A stretch of DNA of 64,000 bases from Haliclona indistincta. Its lineage: Eukaryota > Porifera > Demospongiae > Haplosclerida > Chalinidae. The notes beneath the pieces are model-generated. The model was not told where the DNA came from. It saw only the letters and a program-made list of their open reading frames with translations, and searched no databases. The stretch spans positions 3,240,887 through 3,304,886 of the forward strand of contig OZ024788.1 in the NCBI GenBank assembly GCA_964017065.1, read 5' to 3'. Made by a program: the position numbers and the translations under genes. Shown here piece after piece: positions 32,898 through 44,163 of this stretch. How positions within the stretch are numbered: the stretch's first letter is position 1; each line of letters begins with the position of its first letter.

Positions 32898-35800
32898 ATG
32901 GTCGTGGGTACCTTCTTTCTCTTACAAGTATTAGCTCTGCCAATTGTTAGCTATGCTATTGCAGACCAAAGACTAGTGATCTATGTGGACAGTAGCAGCC
33001 AGAATGGCGTCAATGACTCCTCCTGCTGGGAGGGAGGATACTCCACTCCCTGTCTCTCCCTCAATCTGGCCCTCAAAGGAGCCCAGCACTTCAACCACTC
33101 CATCACCATCCTCCTCCAACCAGGACAACACAAGCTGCACAATGGCAGCGAGACTCAGCTCAGGAACATGTCCCACCTAGCCATTATGGGTAATGCCAGT
33201 CAAGGTGAGCCTGTAGTCATCACGTGTCAGCCATTGACTGGTCTAGCATTCCTCTGGTCAACCAATATCACAATCAGTAACTTGAGTTTGATTAACTGTG
33301 GAAAGATACAAAGCGAACACGATAATGATTGTAACCCGATCCAAGTAGCAATATTGTTTACTGGCTGTTCCTCAATAGAATTGAGCAATCTTCACGTTAA
33401 TGGGTCTAGTGGCACTGGTGTTGCTGTTTATAATGTAATAGACAAAGTTAGCATTGACTCGTGTCAGTTCATGTACGGAGGAGGAGGAGGGTTAGTGATA
33501 GAGGCTAGCGAGGCCACCTCACAATCATTCTGTACTATAACTAACTCCACCTTCACTCACAACACTGCTAGTAGTGCAGCTGCTGGCCAGTGGATCAACC
33601 CGTGTGGCAGTACCACTAGAGGAGGAGGCATCTCAGTGGTGCTCAGAGGAGAAGCAACCAACAACACTGTACAACTGGTCAATAGTGTACGTCTGAACAA
33701 CAACAAAGCACAGTTTGGAGGTGGTTTGTTTCTAGGCTTCTATGACAATGCCAGTGGTAATACTTTTACTGTAGACAATGCTGAGGTGACAGAGAATGAG
33801 GTGTTGATAGAGAATGCTAGTTCAGCCAGTGGTGGAGGTATCTTTATTGGGTTTGCTGCTACTGGAACAAATGGTCTCTTTGGCAATGTAGTTACTATTA
33901 ATAGTAGCAGTATTATCTCGAATGAAGCCGATATTGGTGGTGGCATTTCAGTAAATCTAGTGCACAATGCTCATGAATGTTCAACTGATAGTAACAAACT
34001 GGTCATTGAAAACAGTACATTTGACAACAATACAGCATTTCAAGGATCATCTGCTTACTTGTCACAAAGTGGTAAGTGTAGCCAACCTCTTCTGAACACC
34101 ACAATTACCAGCACCAAATTTATTAATGGCCACTGTAGTGCGGTCTTAAGTAATAGATTTTTTTTACGCTGCTTTGGAAATTTACTTATAGAATTTTTGC
34201 AATTGGTCACTTTTCAGTGTGATGTGATGTTAATTGGTAATGACAGAAATAGCTTCATATCAGCTCTGAGTCTTCGTTTCTCATCCATCGAACTCTCATC
34301 ATCTGCTCAGTTACAGTTTATCAACAACAGTGCTTATAGTGGAGCTGGTATACACATGGTGGGGTCTAGCTCTATCATTCTGAATACTGGCTCTACTCTC
34401 TTGTTCAAGCACAACACAGCTTCAGGTCAGGGTGGTGCCATCTATGCTGATACTTGTACACTGAGTCAATCTGGGTTCTGTGGTTTCAAGCACATCAACC
34501 CATCACTCCATCCTGATGACTGGGGAGTGAACATTACCTTCATTGATAACCAGCTAGCAACTGGTCAAGCTAATTCAATTTATATTGATTCAGTAATATC
34601 TTTCGATAAATGGCAAGACTGTTTTTCCTGGTTGTTTTGTTGGAAAGGATGGTCGTATGATGCAGTGGAAGTGGGTGGCTGTAGTGATCAGCTTGGATCT
34701 GGTCCTGCTTATGTCAACTACAGTGACCCTTCAAATTACTCTATTTCTCCATACGATAATCTTGCCAGTGTTGTCCAGCTGACACTACATGATGTTTGGG
34801 GCAATGATATATCAGATCAAGAAAATATTCCAGTTGAGTTTGTTAATGATTTTGCATACACATATGACCAACCAAGTACACTATCATCAAAAATATATGT
34901 GAACTGTACCAATAATTACTATTTGAACCAAACTTCACATTTGTATATCCATCCACTTCAGTTCCCTGATGTTGCAATTACAATGCAATTTATATGTCCC
35001 ATGGATGATACACTTTTAGTTTGTAATTTTTGTTATCAGGGACCCATGTGCTACAGGTTTAATTGTGTTACAAATGGTCAATATGGAGCTTGTCCAAATT
35101 ATATGAATGATAATTGTACTTGTGCTCGAGGAAGAGATGGTGTCTTGTGTGGCAATTGCAAAAAGGGATATGCTATAGCCATCAATGATCCTGACATCTC
35201 TTGTATCGAATGTAATTCCCCGTACTATGGAGTAATGGTTTTCATATTACTGCAACTAGTACCAGTTCTGATTATGTTAACACTGTTGGCAGTTCTTCAC
35301 ATCAAAATCACTGATGGTGGTCTCAGTGGGTTTGTACTGTTCAGTCAAATGGTGACACTGCAATTCCCAGGACTAGGATATTCATCTTGGGCAGTTACAA
35401 ACAGTAATTATTTTGAACCATATTATCCATCGTCTTTGTTCAAATCATATCAAAGGTACATAAGTCTTCCTCTCACAGTGTACAGTATTTGGAACCTCAA
35501 TTTTCTCAATCTTGATCCAGTTCCTTTCTGTATCCCTTTGATAGACACAGCAGCTGAAGCTATTCTTCTCCAATACATCACAGCTGCCTGCCCTCTGGTG
35601 TTTATTGTGGTGACAAATACTTGGATCAAGTGGTACAATAATGGCTACAGGCTTGTTGTATACACCACTAGACCAGTCCATCAGCTACTGGCTCGCTTCT
35701 GGCAGAGATTCGAAGTACAACCTTCCCTAATTGACACATATGCTGGTTTGATACTGCTATCATACATGCGCTTTCTAGCCACCTCAGTCAAACTGCTGAC

Positions 35801-36557
35801 GTTCACTATCGTCATCATAGATGATAACTTCACTGTAGCATTTTATTATGACGCAAACTTGAAGTACTTTGGTTGGCCTCATGCTATATATGGTGTCTTG
35901 GCAATATTGTGTCTTCTGGTATTTGTATTTACTCCAACAATCGTTCTCTTATTCTATCATCTCAAATCTTTCCAGCGATGTCTGACAAGATGTAAGATGG
36001 ACAGGCCAGGTCTGCATGCATTGGTGGATGCTTATCAGGGCTGCTTCAAAAACAGTGCAACTGATGACAGTGAGAGAAGATATTTTGCTGGAATTTCTCT
36101 TCTGTTTCGCATTTGTTATGTGGCTTTCTTCATTATACCGTTTGTCACTGATCCACAAACAAGTCTGATATTTACACCTTGTGTAAGTTGTTTTATGTTA
36201 CTTTTGTTCATCATATTGCGACCATTTAAATCAATTGTTCAAAACATTACCAACTTTTTGATAATTGCTTTCCTGACTGGATATGCATTTGTAAATTATT
36301 ATCCACAAGCCATGTCAATAATATTCTTTCCCTTCCTGGTTCTTTGTCTCTATCTCATCTATCGCCTAGTCAAGCATTGTTGTGTACGAATCATTTGCAA
36401 GAAAAAGCCAGAAAGGGATCCAGGCAATGTGCAACAATCCAATGAAGAGCGAGCTCCACTTATTGTGCCTGTGACAACAGTTTCGATCGATAACTACGTC
36501 CCAGATGATATGTATGCTGATCGTGTACTCAATCCTGATGTCTACAATGAACACTAA
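32898..36557 (+). CDS. BHR2: intact beta-helix-like ectodomain plus nine-helix membrane protein
   Basis: Single exon, 1219 residues. Residues 1-22 form a signal peptide (MVVGTFFLLQVLALPIVSYA). Residues 25-620 are Asn/Ser/Gly-rich repeats with many NxS/T sequons and short strands such as GGGGLVIEASEA, GGGISVVLRGEA and GGGLFLGFYDN, typical of right-handed parallel beta-helix (pectin-lyase-like) folds. A Cys-rich module follows near 710-775 (RGRDGVLCGNCKKGYAIAI). From 779 there are about nine hydrophobic helices, then a cytoplasmic tail of about 60 residues ending VPDDMYADRVLNPDVYNEH. Odd helix number and signal peptide predict N-out, C-in. The start ATG is aligned with BHR3 and BHR4. Function is unknown: a surface receptor or adhesion protein is the natural inference. 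Nearby paralogues are BHR1, BHR3 and BHR4. Confidence 0.85.
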   Translation: MVVGTFFLLQVLALPIVSYAIADQRLVIYVDSSSQNGVNDSSCWEGGYSTPCLSLNLALKGAQHFNHSITILLQPGQHKLHNGSETQLRNMSHLAIMGNASQGEPVVITCQPLTGLAFLWSTNITISNLSLINCGKIQSEHDNDCNPIQVAILFTGCSSIELSNLHVNGSSGTGVAVYNVIDKVSIDSCQFMYGGGGGLVIEASEATSQSFCTITNSTFTHNTASSAAAGQWINPCGSTTRGGGISVVLRGEATNNTVQLVNSVRLNNNKAQFGGGLFLGFYDNASGNTFTVDNAEVTENEVLIENASSASGGGIFIGFAATGTNGLFGNVVTINSSSIISNEADIGGGISVNLVHNAHECSTDSNKLVIENSTFDNNTAFQGSSAYLSQSGKCSQPLLNTTITSTKFINGHCSAVLSNRFFLRCFGNLLIEFLQLVTFQCDVMLIGNDRNSFISALSLRFSSIELSSSAQLQFINNSAYSGAGIHMVGSSSIILNTGSTLLFKHNTASGQGGAIYADTCTLSQSGFCGFKHINPSLHPDDWGVNITFIDNQLATGQANSIYIDSVISFDKWQDCFSWLFCWKGWSYDAVEVGGCSDQLGSGPAYVNYSDPSNYSISPYDNLASVVQLTLHDVWGNDISDQENIPVEFVNDFAYTYDQPSTLSSKIYVNCTNNYYLNQTSHLYIHPLQFPDVAITMQFICPMDDTLLVCNFCYQGPMCYRFNCVTNGQYGACPNYMNDNCTCARGRDGVLCGNCKKGYAIAINDPDISCIECNSPYYGVMVFILLQLVPVLIMLTLLAVLHIKITDGGLSGFVLFSQMVTLQFPGLGYSSWAVTNSNYFEPYYPSSLFKSYQRYISLPLTVYSIWNLNFLNLDPVPFCIPLIDTAAEAILLQYITAACPLVFIVVTNTWIKWYNNGYRLVVYTTRPVHQLLARFWQRFEVQPSLIDTYAGLILLSYMRFLATSVKLLTFTIVIIDDNFTVAFYYDANLKYFGWPHAIYGVLAILCLLVFVFTPTIVLLFYHLKSFQRCLTRCKMDRPGLHALVDAYQGCFKNSATDDSERRYFAGISLLFRICYVAFFIIPFVTDPQTSLIFTPCVSCFMLLLFIILRPFKSIVQNITNFLIIAFLTGYAFVNYYPQAMSIIFFPFLVLCLYLIYRLVKHCCVRIICKKKPERDPGNVQQSNEERAPLIVPVTTVSIDNYVPDDMYADRVLNPDVYNEH

Positions 36558-37750
36558 CATCATCAGTTGATACCAGCCACTTTACCCCTGTCTCACAATT
36601 AAGTTTACATGATTACTAGTCTTTTATTGTATGTATTGTGGAACTCCCTATCTAGAAGTTTTGCTTATTTTTTTTATGTAGTAGCTATGTTTGTACATGT
36701 AGACCCTTTTTTATCTTAGCTGCTGATTAATTTTAGGAAACTGTTAGATTTTGTTTTAAATTTAGATGCTGATTTTTGTATTTTTCCAAGTTTGTATCAA
36801 TGAGTGATAAAATGCGACGGAAGAGTCACTGAAAGGCTGTTAGATGTCAAGAGACCACCAAAAACGGGGTCGTTAATGTAATTGTCTATTGCAATCTTAG
36901 GATGCGTCATATAACCAGTTAGTACAAATCCTCGAAAGTAAAGTCATCAATGTTAGTCATCTGCCGAGCAAACACTGGTGTAGAGAATTACGAAGAGCAT
37001 GCTGCAACTGAGGAGACAAAATTATATGAAGGAGACCAAGGAGTAGGCCATGGCTTTTTGCTATTATGTACCACCTGTTGTTTGAGTGGTTCAATGTGAT
37101 TGCTGTACACATGTGCATCACCAACAGTGTGCAAGGACAAAATCACCAAGTTAGGAAAACAAAATGCGTAACAAAAAATTGCTATTTTTTGATGCAGCAG
37201 ATTCTGAAAATGTATGTTTTCAAACAGCTAGTACATTTTTGAGTCTTATGGTACAGTATTATTTCTCTATACTTCCACTCACGTGAAAGCCTAAACACTC
37301 CATGAAGAGCTTCAGAGTCATGAAGAAGAGAGCATTGATGCACCTCAATGTTTAGTGGTTATGCATACATACAGAATTGCAATAAGTCACAACAGCACAT
37401 AGTGTTCAACTCAGTTAATCAAAAAGGAATATTTTCAAGGCTATTATAAGATATGAATTTTGGCACTCACTTCTCACTTTTATGCTTGTTTTAGTTTTTT
37501 AATTATAGTTTAGCAAATTGCATGGACACACAGATGACCACGACAAATCAGGAAGAACGAACCACAAGCACGACATGCAATGAAAGGCCTAAGTTCCAAG
37601 CAGAAAAAAGCGTGAGTTATTATGCATCATATACCCAAAGTAAACATTCAATGTGATGCAGATGAGAAACTGACACATTAACAGAAGAGAGACCAATAAC
37701 AGAGCCTAAAATACCGATAGTATCAGAGCAACAGAGGTACGAGTAGTGCA
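36558..37750. other. BHR2 3' flank, part of the duplicated unit
   Basis: Matches the 3' flank of BHR1 (23810-24242 plus 26592-27200) and partly that of BHR3. No gene is recognised. It provides the empty site for foldback copy C. Confidence 0.8.
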
Positions 37751-37752
37751 AT

Positions 37753-38010
37753 CTTAATTAGGGCGTGGCTCGTTGCTTTGCAGCACTGGCAATTGCACGC
37801 GTCACTTACAATTTGCTTGCACCAGTACTGACACATGCATGCTAAGCTCTCGGAAGTGTAGACTATTGTGGTTTACTGTGCTAAAGAGCGGCGCAACTTC
37901 AACGGCGCACATACGCCGTAATAATTATTACAATACAGGTAGTACAATGGGAGGCGGTACAAGCATTGCTGAGGTGTTTGTAGAGACAGCTTGCCGCCTT
38001 CGCTGACCTC
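37753..38010 (+). promoter_or_regulatory. BHR3 upstream block and leader with upstream ORF
   Basis: Begins with the shared TTAATTAGGGCGTGGCTCGT block. CTAAAGAGCGGCGCAACTTC and GGCGCACATACG are shared with BHR4. An upstream ATG at 37947 opens a 19-codon frame (MGGGTSIAEVFVETACRLR) ending at 38006, four bases before the BHR3 ATG. BHR2 and BHR4 have the homologous upstream ATG but stop after five codons. Confidence 0.5.
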
Positions 38011-41000
38011 ATGATGGTCGTGGGTACCTTCTTTCTCTTAATGGCTCTGCCAATTGTATGCTATACCACTTCAGACCAAAATCTGGTGATCTATGTGGAC
38101 AGCAGCAGCCAGACTGGTGTCAATGACTCCTCCTGCTGGGAGAGAGGCTACTCCACTCCCTGCCTCTCCCTCAACCTGGCCCTCAAAGGAGCCCAGCACT
38201 ACAACCACTCCATCACCATCCTCCTCCAACCAGGACAACACCAGCTGCACAATGGCAGTGAGACTCAGCTCAGGAACATGTCCCAGCTAGCCATTGTGGG
38301 TAATGCCAGTCAAGGTGAGCCTGTAGTCATCATGTGTCAGCCATTGGCTGGTCTAGCATTCCTCTGGTCAACCAATATCACAACCAGTAACTTGAGTTTG
38401 ATTAACTGTGGAAAGATACAAAGCGAACACGATAATGATTGTAACCCGATCCAAGTAGCAATATTGTTTATTGGTTGCTCCTCAATAGAATTGAGCAATC
38501 TTAGTGTTAATGAGTCTAGTGGCACTGGTGTTGCTGTTTATAATGCAATGGACAAAGTTAGCATTGACTCGTGTCAGTTCATGTACGGAGGAGGAGGAGG
38601 GTTAGTGATAGAGGCTAGCGAGGCCACCTCTCAATCATTCTGTACTATAACTAACTCCACCTTCACTCACAACACTGCTAGTAGTGCAGCTGCTGGCCAG
38701 TGGATCAACCCGTGTGGCAGTACCACTAGAGGAGGAGGCATCTCAGTGGTGCTCAGAGGAGAAGCAACCAACAACACTGTACAACTGGTCAATAGTGTAC
38801 GTCTGAACAACAACAAAGCCCAGTTTGGAGGTGGTTTGTTTCTAGGCTTCTATGGCAATGCCAGTGGTAATACTGTTACTGTAGACAATGCTGAGGTGAC
38901 AGAGAATGAGGTGTTGATAGAGAAGGCTAGTTCAGCCAGTGGTGGAGGTATCTTTATTGGCTTTGCTGTTACTGGAACAAATGGTCTCTTTGGCAATGTA
39001 GTTACTATTAATAGTAGCAAGATTATCTCGAATGAAGCCGATATTGGTGGTGGCATTTCAGTAAATCTAGTGCACAATGCTCGTGAATGTTCAACTGATA
39101 GTAACAAACTGGTCATTGAGAATAGTACATTTGACAGCAATACAGCATTTCAAGGATCATCTGCTTACTTGTCACAAAGTGGTAAGTGTAACCAACCTCT
39201 TCTGAACACCACAGTAAGTAGCAGTAAATTTATTAGTAGCCATTGTAGTACTGTTTTGAAAAATGAATTTGGCTTTCATTGCTCTGGAAGTGTACTTTTA
39301 GAATCTATAACATATGCTACATTTCATGGCGCTTTGATGTTTATTGGTGCACAGGAAAATAGTTTTATATCAGCTCTGAGTCTTCGTTCCTCATCCATTG
39401 AACTCTCTTCATCTGCTCAGTTACAGTTTATCAACAACAGTGCTTATAATGGAGCTGGTATCCACCTGGTGGGGTCTAGCTCTATCATTCTGAATACTGG
39501 CTCTACTCTCTTGTTCAAGCACAACACAGCTTCAGGTCAGGGTGGTGCCATCTATGCTGATACTTGTACACTGAGTCAAACTGGATTCTGTGTTTTCAAG
39601 CACATCAACTCATCACTCCATCCTGATGACTGGGGAGTGAACATTACCTTCATTGATAACCAAAGGCAAATGATCGATACTACAACTAAAGTCAATACCA
39701 TTTACATTGACTCAGTAGAATCTTACGACAAACCAACAAATTCCTCTTCTAAAACTTTTTGCTGGAATGGATGGTTTTATTCTGGAGTTGAAGGAGACTG
39801 TGGTCAGTTAGGATCTGGTCCAGCTTATACTACCTATGTCAGCCAGCTAAACTACTCAATTAATCAAGGAGATTGTCTTACCAGTGTGAATATTCTCACA
39901 GTGCATGATATATGGGGCAAAGACGTGACTAATCCTCATGATATTGCAATTACTTTTGTTACAGATTTTGCATACGCATCATCATATTATGACCAACAAA
40001 ATACACTTTCATCATGTTTATTGCCAAACTGTTCTAGTAATTATTACATGAACAAAACTTCACTTATTGATATCTATCCACTTCATTTTCCCAGAGTTAC
40101 TATTGCAGTAAAATTTAAATGTGATGATTCATCATGCAGTTCTTGTGATGATCCGCCATACCCTGGGCCTAGCTATGACTGCTACGGCAATGATATGTGT
40201 AGTATAGACGGTTATTATGGAGCTTGTCTTCCCAATTACATACATACCGTAGATGGTCCATGTGCCCAAGGCAGAGAAGGAGTACTGTGTGGTAATTGTA
40301 GTGAGGGATATGCTGTAGCCATTAATGATCCTGACCTCTCTTGTATCAAATGTAACTATCAATATGGAGTTGCTATATTCTTATTACTGCAACTAGTACC
40401 AGTTCTGATTATGTTAACACTGTTGGCAGTTCTTCACATCAAAATCACTGATGGTAGTCTCAGTGTGTTTGTGCTGTTCAGTCAAATGGTGACACTGCAA
40501 TTTCCAGGACTAGGATATTCATCTTGGGCAGTCACACGTTGTAGTAAGCCATATGATACAGCTTATTATTTGTATACCAAGTACATGGGTATTCCTCTCA
40601 CAGTGTACAGTATTTGGAACCTCAATTTCCTTAATCTTGATCCAGTTCCTTTCTGTATCCCTTTCATAAACACAGCAGCTGAAGCTATTCTTCTCCAATA
40701 CATCACAGCTGCCTGTCCTCTGGTGTTTATAGTAGTGACATATACTTGGATCAAGTGCTACAATAATGGCTACAGGCTTGTTGTATACACCACTAGACCA
40801 GTTCATCAGCTACTGGCTCGCTTCTGGCAAAGATTCAAAATACAGCCTTCCCTAATTGACACTTATGCTGGCTTGATACTGCTATCATACATGCGCTTCC
40901 TAGCCACCTCTGCTAAACTGCTGAAGTTCACTTTTGTACGGAACGTTAGTACAGGAGAGGGTTATGCTGCTTATTATTATGATGCTGACTTGAGCTACTT

Positions 41001-41715
41001 TAAATGGCCTCATGCTGTATATGGTGTCCTGGCAATATTGTGTCTACTGGTATTTGTAGTTACTCCAACTATCGTTCTCTTATTCTATCATCTCAAATCT
41101 TTCCAGCGATGTCTGACAAGATGTAAGTTGGACAGGCCAGGTCTGCATGCACTGGTGGATGCTTATCAGGGCTGCTTTAAAAACAGTGAAACTGATGATG
41201 GCGAGAGAAGGTACTTTGCTGGAATGAACCTCTTGTTCTGCTTTTGTTATGTTGCTTTTCTTATTACCCCATATGCCACTACTATTGTTATAATTGTTAC
41301 CTTTACAGCTTCTTTGGGTACCTTTATGTTGCTTATGATACTTATTTTGCGACCATATAAATCTAATATTCAGAACTTTAACAGCTTTATGACAATGGTA
41401 TTTTTGATAGTTTATGCGTTTGGAACTACATCTTCATCAATCATATATGTAGTGTATGCTCCATTTCTGTATTTCTGTCTGTACTTCGTTTTTTGTCTTT
41501 TCCGACTTTGCTTCGTACGAATCATTTGCAAGAAAAAGCAGGAGAGGAGCACTATCAATGGGCAACATGAACAACCACCTAATCGAAAGAAAAAAAACAA
41601 CCGAGAGCGAGCTCCACTCATTGTTCCTGTGACAACAATATCGGTCAACGATTATACTGCGGATGATCTGTATGCTGATCGTGTACTCAATCCTGATGAG
41701 TACAATGAACACTAA
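38011..41715 (+). CDS. BHR3: intact beta-helix-like ectodomain plus nine-helix membrane protein
   Basis: Single exon, 1234 residues, same architecture as BHR2. Signal peptide MMVVGTFFLLMALPIVCYT, beta-helix-like ectodomain, Cys-rich module (QGREGVLCGNCSEGYAVAI), about nine helices, and a tail ending DDLYADRVLNPDEYNEH. It is almost identical to BHR2 at DNA level through roughly residues 25-390, but differs strongly at residues about 403-452 (SSKFISSHCSTVLKNEFGF region), in the membrane-proximal stretch about 550-750, in the loop after GYSSW, and in the loop after KLLKFT. The membrane-proximal variable part carries extra Cys residues (SCSSCDDPPYPGPSYDCYG). The last membrane segments also differ (YAFGTTSSSIIYVVYAPFL). 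No break is seen. Confidence 0.85.
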   Translation: MMVVGTFFLLMALPIVCYTTSDQNLVIYVDSSSQTGVNDSSCWERGYSTPCLSLNLALKGAQHYNHSITILLQPGQHQLHNGSETQLRNMSQLAIVGNASQGEPVVIMCQPLAGLAFLWSTNITTSNLSLINCGKIQSEHDNDCNPIQVAILFIGCSSIELSNLSVNESSGTGVAVYNAMDKVSIDSCQFMYGGGGGLVIEASEATSQSFCTITNSTFTHNTASSAAAGQWINPCGSTTRGGGISVVLRGEATNNTVQLVNSVRLNNNKAQFGGGLFLGFYGNASGNTVTVDNAEVTENEVLIEKASSASGGGIFIGFAVTGTNGLFGNVVTINSSKIISNEADIGGGISVNLVHNARECSTDSNKLVIENSTFDSNTAFQGSSAYLSQSGKCNQPLLNTTVSSSKFISSHCSTVLKNEFGFHCSGSVLLESITYATFHGALMFIGAQENSFISALSLRSSSIELSSSAQLQFINNSAYNGAGIHLVGSSSIILNTGSTLLFKHNTASGQGGAIYADTCTLSQTGFCVFKHINSSLHPDDWGVNITFIDNQRQMIDTTTKVNTIYIDSVESYDKPTNSSSKTFCWNGWFYSGVEGDCGQLGSGPAYTTYVSQLNYSINQGDCLTSVNILTVHDIWGKDVTNPHDIAITFVTDFAYASSYYDQQNTLSSCLLPNCSSNYYMNKTSLIDIYPLHFPRVTIAVKFKCDDSSCSSCDDPPYPGPSYDCYGNDMCSIDGYYGACLPNYIHTVDGPCAQGREGVLCGNCSEGYAVAINDPDLSCIKCNYQYGVAIFLLLQLVPVLIMLTLLAVLHIKITDGSLSVFVLFSQMVTLQFPGLGYSSWAVTRCSKPYDTAYYLYTKYMGIPLTVYSIWNLNFLNLDPVPFCIPFINTAAEAILLQYITAACPLVFIVVTYTWIKCYNNGYRLVVYTTRPVHQLLARFWQRFKIQPSLIDTYAGLILLSYMRFLATSAKLLKFTFVRNVSTGEGYAAYYYDADLSYFKWPHAVYGVLAILCLLVFVVTPTIVLLFYHLKSFQRCLTRCKLDRPGLHALVDAYQGCFKNSETDDGERRYFAGMNLLFCFCYVAFLITPYATTIVIIVTFTASLGTFMLLMILILRPYKSNIQNFNSFMTMVFLIVYAFGTTSSSIIYVVYAPFLYFCLYFVFCLFRLCFVRIICKKKQERSTINGQHEQPPNRKKKNNRERAPLIVPVTTISVNDYTADDLYADRVLNPDEYNEH

Positions 41716-43544
41716 CATCATTATCAGCTGATGCCAGTTACTTTACTACAATGCACACGTTTACATAATGACTTTTGATTGTATGGATTATTGTGGAAAC
41801 CCCTTTTTGCTTAGTTTATGTAGTAGCTATATTTAGACCTTAAAGCTGCTGATTTAATTGCTGTAAATTTTGCTTTGTATTGTAAATTTAGATGCTGATT
41901 TTTGTATTTCTTTCTCATGCAAGTTTGTATTAAAATGCAACAGAGAAGTCACTGAAAGGTCATTCTCAAGAGACCACTGAAAGATCGTATTAATGTAATT
42001 GTCCATTGCAATCTTAGGGTGTGGCTTATAACTACAAATCCTTGAAAGTGTGGTCATCAAAATACTAGAGCAGGGAATTATGAAGAACTAAGGGGATAAA
42101 AATAGTATGATTGAAGGAGACTATGGAGCAGGGTGTGACTCTTTGCAGTATAGTCTCACCTGGTGTTTGTGAGTGGTTCAATATGATTACTCATGAAATC
42201 ACCAGTATATAATAGGACAACACATTACATAATACATCCTAGCAATTTTGTAGTACCAGGCAGCAGATTCTGAAAATGTACGTTTTCAAGCATTAAAATT
42301 TGGGTCATAATGGTTAACAGTGTGTTATATGTTGCCTCTTTAAGTGGGTTCAGTATTATTTCTCCACTTCATGAAGAGCTCTAGAGTCATGAAGATGGGG
42401 ATAATGATGCACCTTTGGTGATTATGCATATACACACACACTAGTAGACCATTCTACATGTACAATTTCCACATCAGTACTGACATAACAGAAAGGAATG
42501 TTTAAATCAGTTAATCAAAAAGGAATTTTTTCAGGGCTACATAAGATATAAATTTTGGCACTCACATTATTTTTATGCTCGCTTGTTTTACTTGAAGATG
42601 ACCACAACAAAGCAGGAAGAGCAAACCCCAAAATGCATTGAAATTTCCCAGTAGAAACAGCGCAATCATCATTGTTAATATGCAGGGGATACAGAGTTGA
42701 ATGCTCCTTCCAATTATGCACTCGTAGTCACATAAATATGGACTCCTGAACAATATTATGAGTCATGATGCTGATGCTGTCTGAGATTATCCACAAATAT
42801 TCCTCTGCTGCTCCTCTCCATAAGACACGCCTGGTAATTGTTGTAATCAGTACTGATATTGTCCATTCACTGTTCTTATTTTCATCATCAGGTTCAACTT
42901 GCGTGACCAGTTTCCATTTCTAAATAATGCATTACAAGTTACAGGAAGCTTCTTGCGATGCTAAAGAAGTAGAAGTGTGCATGCATGCTCACCTTAGCAT
43001 TCCAAAAATTTATAATTATAGTGCCAACTCTCTCTTCACAGGTCCAGTCTTTCATGGTCTATCTCAGAAAGAGTAAATCATTATAATAGATTATTCACTA
43101 TTGATAAAATCGTTCACTCTATTTACTCTATTGATCTGATGCTGATGTTACTTTTCGTCATTATGACAACTTCCTGCACTCTTATTAGCCCAACCCACAG
43201 TTGCATAACTAGTATACGCCCATTTTTTCCACGTGTAGAGCCTGAGCAGCATTAGCTAACTTCATGTGGTGACCGATCTAACTACGCGCCTGTGGAGATA
43301 TCCTCACATGTTAGCTTACAGAGTCAGCCAGGAGTAAGTGAGGAGGCTGGGTCTCGCCAGATTATAGACACGAGGCTAGAATGCTGAGTTGAGCTAGTTG
43401 GGCGTGTCTGCCCAACTAGCTTGTGAGTATATTCATGTAAGTATCATGAATAATGTTGACTATAAGGCACATGACCAGGTCTTGTGATGTCAAGCCTGGA
43501 ATGCTAGCTGCATTACCAACACTGTATTGTATGCTAACTCAGTC
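41716..43544. other. BHR3 3' flank and carboxypeptidase upstream region
   Basis: 41716-42900 is a diverged version of the BHR1/BHR2 3' flank. 42600-43230 has similarity to 59940-60530, upstream of the broken carboxypeptidase-exon copy (AATGCTCCTTCCAATTATGC-type block and AGCCCAACCCACA). No gene is recognised. Confidence 0.7.
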
Positions 43545-43966
43545 ATGATTGGATCCCGTGTTGTAATGGTAGTGGTATGCCTGTGCTTGTCTTGCACTGG
43601 CGCCATTGATGTTGGCTCTGTGTCAACTAGAAGCACTTACCAGTGCTGCACTGATGCAGGTGATGACCCTGGAGAACCACTGATACTCTCTTCCTACATC
43701 AAGAACAACCAAACAGCCCTTGGTTAGTGAACAGTGTCACTTAGTGCTGTTGTTCTATTTGTCATTAGCTCGTGAGTTGAGTGAGGTGAAAGGTATTGGT
43801 AGCTACCCTAGCTATGCAGGTAAAGGATGTGTGTCAATCATTATTATTGTTACTGTTTATTGATTTTAGGTTATTTTACAGTCAATGAACGTTATAATAG
43901 CAACATGTACTTTTGGTTCTCTTTCCAGCACAAGTATGTACAAATATCCTTTCCTTTGTATATGGA

Positions 43967-44060
<94 letters not shown>

Positions 44061-44123
44061 TCCCTCCCTCCCTCCCTCCCTCCCTCCCTCCCACCCTCTC
44101 TCTCTACCTCCCTCCCTCCATCT

Positions 44124-44163
<40 letters not shown>

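Noticed and set aside
33740..33967. Antisense frames within BHR genes
   Set aside because: They recur at the same place in every paralogue only because the sense strand is conserved; no signals support them.
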